A DNA stretch of 9,660 nucleotides from Pseudomonadota bacterium (GTDB lineage Bacteria; Pseudomonadota; Alphaproteobacteria; Sphingomonadales; SMXR01): positions 1 to 9,660 of the forward strand of contig JADFFP010000029.1 in assembly GCA_022568115.1 (NCBI GenBank), in the 5' to 3' direction. The translations under genes were made by a program, and so were the position numbers. Positions 6,006-9,660 of the stretch are shown here, piece after piece. The notes below the pieces were generated by a model that did no database searches, had not been told where the DNA came from, and saw only the letters and a program-made list of their open reading frames with translations. How positions within the stretch are numbered: the first letter of the stretch is position 1; each line of letters opens with the position of its first letter.

Positions 6006-6143
6006 GGTGGATTGTCACATTAAATAAATTTGGAAGGATTCTTTGCCTATGTCACTTAAAAAAATGGCTGTTTTTTGCGCTTTAATTTACAGACGGTTTC
6101 CATTTTTACTTGCTAAAGTATGTTAACGTGACAATGCTCCACC
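6006..6143. repeat. Inverted-repeat bounded element (MITE-like)
   Basis: The left arm GGTGGATTGTCACATTAA (6006-6023) matches the complement of 6123-6143, which reads GGTGGAGCATTGTCAC then GTTAA. The match has one 3-nt insertion and one mismatch. An inner pair, AAAAATGG and CCATTTTT, lies inside the arms. GTAAC flanks the left arm directly (6001-6005) and recurs 2 bp beyond the right arm (6146-6150), a possible imperfect target duplication. It encodes no protein. Confidence 0.5.
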
Positions 6144-6302
6144 ATGTAACAAATTTAACGACAAAATATGCAAAACCAGTTTCTACCCTTTTAAAATTTA
6201 AATTTATTAGCCGACGTTTTGTTCAGGAGAAACCTATTGATTGTGAAGAGTGGGTTTCCAAACATATTACCCGTTACTATTTTATTAAAAAATTTAGCAT
6301 AC

Positions 6303-6331
6303 TTGAAATATTCTTACAAAAATAATATGTT
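6303..6331 (+). promoter_or_regulatory. Candidate promoter of the 6366 lipoprotein gene
   Basis: TTGAAA (6303-6308) and TATGTT (6326-6331) are spaced by 17 bp, matching 5 of 6 and 4 of 6 consensus positions. Transcription would start about 28 bp before the ATG and could also cover the Sel1-repeat gene. Confidence 0.45.
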
Positions 6332-6365
6332 AAACTTAAGCAACCTTATTTTTTTGGGGATTTAG

Positions 6366-6725
6366 ATGCGGTATTTATTCTTCGGTTTGATTTTTTTATT
6401 TCCCGTTTTCTTGGCCTCATGCGCAAGCAATGATGCTGGGATCAAAAAAGAGTCTCAGTTGGAACGGTACTTGGTTGGTTTTTCCCAAGAGGAGTTGGTA
6501 GCCTACCTTGGTGCTCCTACACAGGATCAAACTCTTTCAAATGGAAAGCAGGTCTGGACCTATAGAGATGATGCTGAAGGTCTTACAGGAGGTGAGTGTA
6601 CATTAACGCTGATTTTTAATAATGGAATAACAGAGAATGTAACAGTTTTATCTAGGGATTGGTCACCTCTTTCTTTTCCAATGGGCGGTTGCCAAAACAT
6701 TATTGGCCGAATTCCTCGCAAGTAA
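6366..6725 (+). CDS. Small lipoprotein, BamE/SmpA-like fold suspected
   Basis: The 119-residue protein starts MRYLFFGLIFLFPVFLASCA: a signal sequence with lipobox LASC and the lipidated cysteine at residue 19, followed by Ala-Ser, so an outer-membrane location is plausible. The mature part contains LVGFSQEELVAYLGAPTQ and QVWTYR. This helix-then-loop-then-strand pattern resembles small SmpA/OmlA (BamE-like) domains, with the GAP motif after a helix. That likeness is weak and no role in outer-membrane assembly can be claimed. Two cysteines in the mature part (in GGECTLTL and GGCQNII) could form a disulphide in the periplasm. GGGGA lies about 6 nt before the ATG. It is 31 bp upstream of the Sel1-repeat gene, so the two probably form an operon, and it is AT-rich. 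Confidence 0.78.
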   Translation: MRYLFFGLIFLFPVFLASCASNDAGIKKESQLERYLVGFSQEELVAYLGAPTQDQTLSNGKQVWTYRDDAEGLTGGECTLTLIFNNGITENVTVLSRDWSPLSFPMGGCQNIIGRIPRK

Positions 6726-6756
6726 ATTCTGTATGATAATAAAGAAAGGATTCAAA

Positions 6757-7560
6757 ATGGGTAAACGTTTCAAACGAATTACAGCCCTTTTTCTTTTTAC
6801 ATTACTTTTTACCAATGTCGCCGAGGCCGATTTTGAAAAGGGTTTGGCGGCTGCTAACCAAGGTGATTTTAAAACTGCCCTTAAAGAATGGCTGGTTGAT
6901 GCTGACCAAGGGGTTGCGGAGGCCCAGTACGCTCTCGGGATTATGTATGCCGATGGCCTTGGTGTTCCGAGGAACGACGTGATGGCAGTTAAATGGTACC
7001 GCGCAGCCGCTGACCAGGGTTATGCAGAGGCCCAGAACAATCTCGGGCTCATGTATGCCGATGGGCTTGGTGTTCCGAGGAACAGTGCCGAGGCGGTGAA
7101 GTGGTTCCGCCTGGCCGCTGACCAAGGGCATGTAGCAGCCCAGAACAATCTCGGGCTCATGTATGACGTAGGCGCTGGCGTTGCTGAGAACAACGTTATG
7201 GCGGTGAAGGGGTTCCTCCTGGCCGCTGACCAGGGGGATGCAGAAGCCCAGTACACTCTTGGGGTTATGTATGATGGTGGCTTTGGCGTTCCGGAGAACG
7301 ACGTTATGGCAGTTAAGTGGTACCGGGCAGCCGCTGACCAGGGGCATGCCGAAGCCCAGTACGATCTTGGGCTCATGTATGCCAGTGGCGAGGGCGTTCC
7401 AAGAAACGACGTGTTGTCCTTCATGTGGTTTAACCTGGCCGCGGCTCAGGGAAATGAGATTGCTTCTGAAAACAAGAAAATTTTACGCAAGAGAATGACC
7501 ACAGATCAAATTGCTAAGGCACAAAAGTTATCCATAGAATGGCTTGAGAAACACCAGTAG
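6757..7560 (+). CDS. Secreted Sel1-repeat (TPR-like) protein
   Basis: The 267-residue product has an N-terminal signal peptide (MGKRFKRITA, then a hydrophobic stretch) with a likely cleavage site after AEA at residue 24. The mature protein is a solenoid of about five Sel1 repeats of 36 residues (about 50-229). Each follows the pattern AADQG.AEAQ..LG.MY..G.GVP.N...AVKW. A charged helical C-terminus follows (ENKKILRKRMTTDQIAKAQ). Sel1 proteins usually act as protein-binding scaffolds, often in the periplasm; no partner is evident, though the lipoprotein encoded just upstream is a candidate. The ATG at 6757 is chosen because AAAGGA lies 6 nt before it and the signal peptide then begins properly; upstream ATG and TTG codons would add residues before the signal peptide. 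In the third full repeat KWF has become KGF, a small deviation from the other units. Confidence 0.88.
   Translation: MGKRFKRITALFLFTLLFTNVAEADFEKGLAAANQGDFKTALKEWLVDADQGVAEAQYALGIMYADGLGVPRNDVMAVKWYRAAADQGYAEAQNNLGLMYADGLGVPRNSAEAVKWFRLAADQGHVAAQNNLGLMYDVGAGVAENNVMAVKGFLLAADQGDAEAQYTLGVMYDGGFGVPENDVMAVKWYRAAADQGHAEAQYDLGLMYASGEGVPRNDVLSFMWFNLAAAQGNEIASENKKILRKRMTTDQIAKAQKLSIEWLEKHQ
6904..7443 (+). repeat. Five tandem 108-bp units coding for Sel1 repeats
   Basis: The 36-codon units are visibly similar at the DNA level. For example, GCTGACCAGGG-like segments recur every 108 bp, as do CTCGGGCTCATGTATG-like segments. This implies expansion by tandem duplication, and copy number could vary among relatives. 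Confidence 0.8.
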
Positions 7561-7687
7561 GGGTCTCTCTGAGCAAATCTTGAGACTAATTCCTTCCAAG
7601 AAAAGGTAAAAATCTTGACCAAAATTTATCTGTCGGTTAAACCCGGCTTTGTACTAAGTTTTCATACTCTTTCCCTAATTTATTTCA

Positions 7688-7711
7688 AAATATGATATAT
7701 TTATCATATTT
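7688..7711. promoter_or_regulatory. 24-bp perfect palindrome upstream of the HTH-fumarase gene
   Basis: AAATATGATA (7688-7697), a TATT spacer and TATCATATTT (7702-7711) form a perfect inverted repeat with 10-bp arms. It ends 39 bp before the ATG at 7751. It contains TATGAT (7691-7696) and TATCAT (7702-7707), either of which could be a -10 box, so a bound dimer would block RNA polymerase. No good -35 was found. Since the next gene encodes a helix-turn-helix domain, autoregulation is a reasonable guess. Confidence 0.5.
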
Positions 7712-7750
7712 ATTCTTGTTTTCTTAATATTATTGCAGTATAAGGGATAT

Positions 7751-9343
7751 ATGGACCTTAAACGCTACATAGAAAAATACCACTGTGGCAACCAGGCGGC
7801 GTTTGCCCGGAAACACCGGCTTTCGACCACCGTGGTCAACCGGGCCTGTTCCGGGAAGAACATTTCGGTCAGGAAATTAAAGCAAATCGCCGGCCTGACC
7901 GGAGGGGCGGTGACCGCCGGGGAAATCCTCGGCGAGACGGTTAAGCCCGGGCCGGAATTCAGGACCGAACACGATAGCTTCGGGCCGATGAAAGTGCCGG
8001 CGGACCGCTATTGGGGGGCGCAAACCCAGCGCTCGATTGAAAATTTCCCGATCGGCGGCGAAACTCTGCCCAAACCGGTAATCCGGGCGCTCGGGATTAT
8101 CAAAAAAGCCGCCGCGCTCACCAACCTGGCGCAAGGGGGGCTGGATGAGGAGATTGCGGGTGCGATCGTGAAAGCCGCCGATGAAGTGATTGCCGGCAAA
8201 CTTTATGGCCATTTCCCGCTGGTGGTGTGGCAGACCGGGTCGGGCACCCAATCGAACATGAACGCCAACGAGGTGATCGCCAACCGCGCCAATGAATTGC
8301 TCGGCGCGCCGCTCGGATCAAAATCCCCGGTTCACCCCAACGATCACGTCAACCGCTCGCAGTCCTCCAACGACACCTTCCCGAGCGCCATGAATATCGC
8401 CGCGGCGGAGCAGATCACCCATCGCCTGATCCCGGCGCTGCAGGGGTTGCGCCGGGAGCTGGATAAAAAGGCCAGGTCTTTCGCCGCGATCATCAAGATC
8501 GGCCGCACCCATTTGCAGGACGCCACCCCGTTGACTTTGGGCCAGGAATTTTCCGGCTACGCGGCGCAAATTAAAAAGGGCATCCAGCGCCTGAAAGCCG
8601 CCCTCCCCGACCTTTACGAGCTGGCGCAGGGCGGCACCGCGGTCGGCACTGGTCTCAACACCAGGAAAGGCTTCGATAAAAAAGTCGCGGCCAGGATTGC
8701 CAAGATCACTGGCCTGCCGTTTGCCGCCGCGCCCAACAAGTTCGAGGCGATCGCCGCCCATGACGCGATCGTCGCGGCCTCGGGCGCGGCCAACACCATC
8801 GCCGCCAGCCTGATGAAAATCGCCAACGATATCCGGCTGCTGGGCTCCGGCCCGAGATGCGGGATTGGCGAATTGCGCCTGCCCGAGAACGAGCCCGGCT
8901 CCTCGATCATGCCGGGCAAGGTCAACCCGACCCAGGCCGAGGCGCTGACCATGGTCTGCGCCCAGGTGATGGGCAACCACACCGCGATCAGCATCGCCGG
9001 ATCGCAGGGCCATCTGGAGCTGAATGTGTTCAAGCCGGTGATGATCTATAATCTTCTGCAGTCGATCCGCCTGCTCGGCGATGGCGCGGCCAGCTTTAGC
9101 GAACGCTGCATCGAGGGGATCGAGGCGGATGAAGCGCGCATCCACGAGCTGATGGAACAGAGCCTGATGCTGGTCACCGCGCTGGCCCCGGAGATCGGCT
9201 ACGACAAGGCCGCCGAAGTGGCCAGGAACGCCCACAACAAAGGCCTGACGCTGCTCGAATCGGCGCTTCAGCTGGGCTATGTTACGGAGCAGCGCTTCCG
9301 CGAAGTGGTCCGCCCGGAAAATATGACCGGGCCGCACGATTAA
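7751..9343 (+). CDS. fumC: Class II fumarase with N-terminal helix-turn-helix domain
   Basis: The fumarase part (about residues 71-530) interconverts fumarate and malate in the TCA cycle and is complete. It starts [20 protein letters not shown] and has [15 protein letters not shown] (161-175), [10 protein letters not shown] with catalytic His254 (251-260), and the lyase signature [11 protein letters not shown] with the catalytic serine loop (383-393). Ordinary FumC proteins have about 460-470 residues and begin near RTEHD. Here about 65 extra residues precede it, including [34 protein letters not shown] and [13 protein letters not shown]. They read as a complete Cro/YdaS-like helix-turn-helix, with the recognition helix near 25-33. 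The frame is open throughout. The ATG at 7751 has AAGGG 6 nt upstream. A second possible start is GTG 7910 (Val54), preceded by GGAGGGG, which would yield a 477-residue near-normal fumarase. The RHH gene follows 32 bp downstream. Confidence 0.93.
   Translation: MDLKRYIEKYHCGNQAAFARKHRLSTTVVNRACSGKNISVRKLKQIAGLTGGAVTAGEILGETVKPGPEFRTEHDSFGPMKVPADRYWGAQTQRSIENFPIGGETLPKPVIRALGIIKKAAALTNLAQGGLDEEIAGAIVKAADEVIAGKLYGHFPLVVWQTGSGTQSNMNANEVIANRANELLGAPLGSKSPVHPNDHVNRSQSSNDTFPSAMNIAAAEQITHRLIPALQGLRRELDKKARSFAAIIKIGRTHLQDATPLTLGQEFSGYAAQIKKGIQRLKAALPDLYELAQGGTAVGTGLNTRKGFDKKVAARIAKITGLPFAAAPNKFEAIAAHDAIVAASGAANTIAASLMKIANDIRLLGSGPRCGIGELRLPENEPGSSIMPGKVNPTQAEALTMVCAQVMGNHTAISIAGSQGHLELNVFKPVMIYNLLQSIRLLGDGAASFSERCIEGIEADEARIHELMEQSLMLVTALAPEIGYDKAAEVARNAHNKGLTLLESALQLGYVTEQRFREVVRPENMTGPHD
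7901..7912 (+). promoter_or_regulatory. Internal Shine-Dalgarno and GTG inside the HTH-fumarase frame
   Basis: GGAGG (7901-7905) stands 4 nt before the in-frame codon GTG (7910-7912), at residue 54 of the long frame. The spacing is slightly short. Initiation here would remove the helix-turn-helix domain but keep the whole enzyme. It may also be chance in a Gly-Gly-Ala-Val stretch. Confidence 0.4.
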
Positions 9344-9375
9344 AGTTTCGATTAAAATGAAGGATTAACCCTCCC

Positions 9376-9591
9376 TTGCCCTCCCAAAAGATCAGAAAAC
9401 ACTCGATTACGATCGCCGGCCACCGCACCTCGGTCACTCTGGAGGATGTGTTCTGGCGGGCCTTGAGGGAAATCGCCCAGACCCGCGGCCTCAGCCTGGC
9501 CGCGCTGATTGAAGAGATCGATGAAAATAGACAGACCGGTCTGTCTAGCGCCCTCCGCGTCTTTGCGATGATTGAGACGCTTAAACAATAA
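9376..9591 (+). CDS. Ribbon-helix-helix domain protein
   Basis: The 71-residue protein contains IRKHSITIAGHRTSVTLEDV (strand plus start of the first helix), FWRALREIAQTRGLSLAALI (helices) and the ending LSSALRVFAMIETL. This is the ribbon-helix-helix family common in alphaproteobacteria (PF13467-like). RHH proteins bind DNA as dimers; the target here is unknown. An in-frame stop at 9358 limits the start to the TTG at 9376, with GAAGGA 11 nt upstream, so initiation is probably weak. It lies 32 bp after the fumarase gene on the same strand and is probably co-transcribed. I recall fumC followed by such a gene in other alphaproteobacteria. The remaining 69 bp to the window edge hold nothing I can identify. 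Confidence 0.85.
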   Translation: MPSQKIRKHSITIAGHRTSVTLEDVFWRALREIAQTRGLSLAALIEEIDENRQTGLSSALRVFAMIETLKQ

Positions 9592-9660
9592 CAGTTAAGT
9601 ATTTTGGTCACTCTCACCTATGGTTTAATTCCGTGGCCCTCTCCCATTCCGCCTCTCGCC

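Larger units (their letters stand above)
5950..6365. other. 416-bp AT-rich intergenic region
   Basis: No convincing gene is visible. The region contains the inverted-repeat element at 6006-6143 and a promoter candidate at 6303-6331. A 71-codon frame (6110-6325) begins at TTG, has no Shine-Dalgarno and is composed mainly of AT-driven Lys, Phe, Ile and Tyr codons. I treat it as chance. The AT-rich character continues into the next lipoprotein gene. Confidence 0.6.

Noticed and set aside
6110..6325. Plus-strand frame of 71 codons in the AT-rich gap
   Set aside because: It has a TTG start, no Shine-Dalgarno and AT-driven amino-acid composition, and it overlaps the right arm of the inverted repeat.
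6802..7347. Minus-strand frames with repeated protein motifs
   Set aside because: The repetition only mirrors the 108-bp units of the Sel1 gene on the other strand.
6904..7443. CRISPR-like regular repeats
   Set aside because: The 108-bp period is coding and in frame and translates to Sel1 repeats, with no spacer structure.
7561..7600. GTCTC...GAGAC hairpin after the Sel1 gene as a terminator
   Set aside because: The stem is only 5 bp, the loop is long and there is no T run after it.
8318..9337. Long minus-strand open frame of 339 codons opposite the fumarase gene
   Set aside because: It is a GC-rich antisense shadow of fumC with no ribosome binding site and no domain I recognise.

Overview
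The window looks like a chromosomal segment from an alphaproteobacterium. The strongest evidence is a circularly permuted, two-piece tmRNA gene (4681-5003). Its acceptor piece with the CCA end precedes its coding piece, and it encodes the tag ANDNEALAVAA. Directly downstream is sspB, the ClpXP adaptor for ssrA-tagged proteins. A class II fumarase followed by a ribbon-helix-helix protein also fits this class. No species can be named. Core genes look GC-rich, while several interspersed genes and gaps are clearly AT-rich, so the segment is a mosaic.

Left end (1-1478, minus strand): a tight thyA-folA-lipoprotein cluster for dTMP and tetrahydrofolate metabolism. Each downstream Shine-Dalgarno sequence overlaps or abuts the preceding stop codon. 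A divergent control region with two AACCGGTT palindromes separates thyA from a plus-strand HAD hydrolase (haloacid dehalogenase type II-like).

Rearranged zone (about 2140-3421): the last 111 bp of the HAD coding sequence (before its tail) recurs at 3296-3406, at 98/111 identity without gaps. Between the copies lie an AT-rich orphan gene, an AT-rich gap, and a degraded IS5-type transposase with an amber codon, a frameshift and a truncation. The transposase runs directly into the second HAD copy.

Middle (3441-5949): a minus-strand lipoprotein gene followed by an overlooked 55-codon gene with a strong ribosome binding site. Divergent from these lie ssrA, sspB and a dodecin gene. ssrA adds the degradation tag when ribosomes are rescued, and SspB would deliver the tagged proteins to ClpXP.

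Right (5950-9660): a 416-bp AT-rich gap contains a 138-bp element bounded by inverted repeats. It is followed by a small lipoprotein gene and a secreted Sel1-repeat protein gene. The most unusual gene is next: an intact 530-codon frame that joins a Cro/YdaS-like helix-turn-helix domain (about 60 residues) to a complete class II fumarase. A 24-bp perfect palindrome lies about 40 bp upstream of it. An internal Shine-Dalgarno sequence and GTG codon sit in frame just after the DNA-binding domain, so one gene could make both a fusion and a nearly ordinary fumarase. A ribbon-helix-helix gene follows 32 bp downstream.
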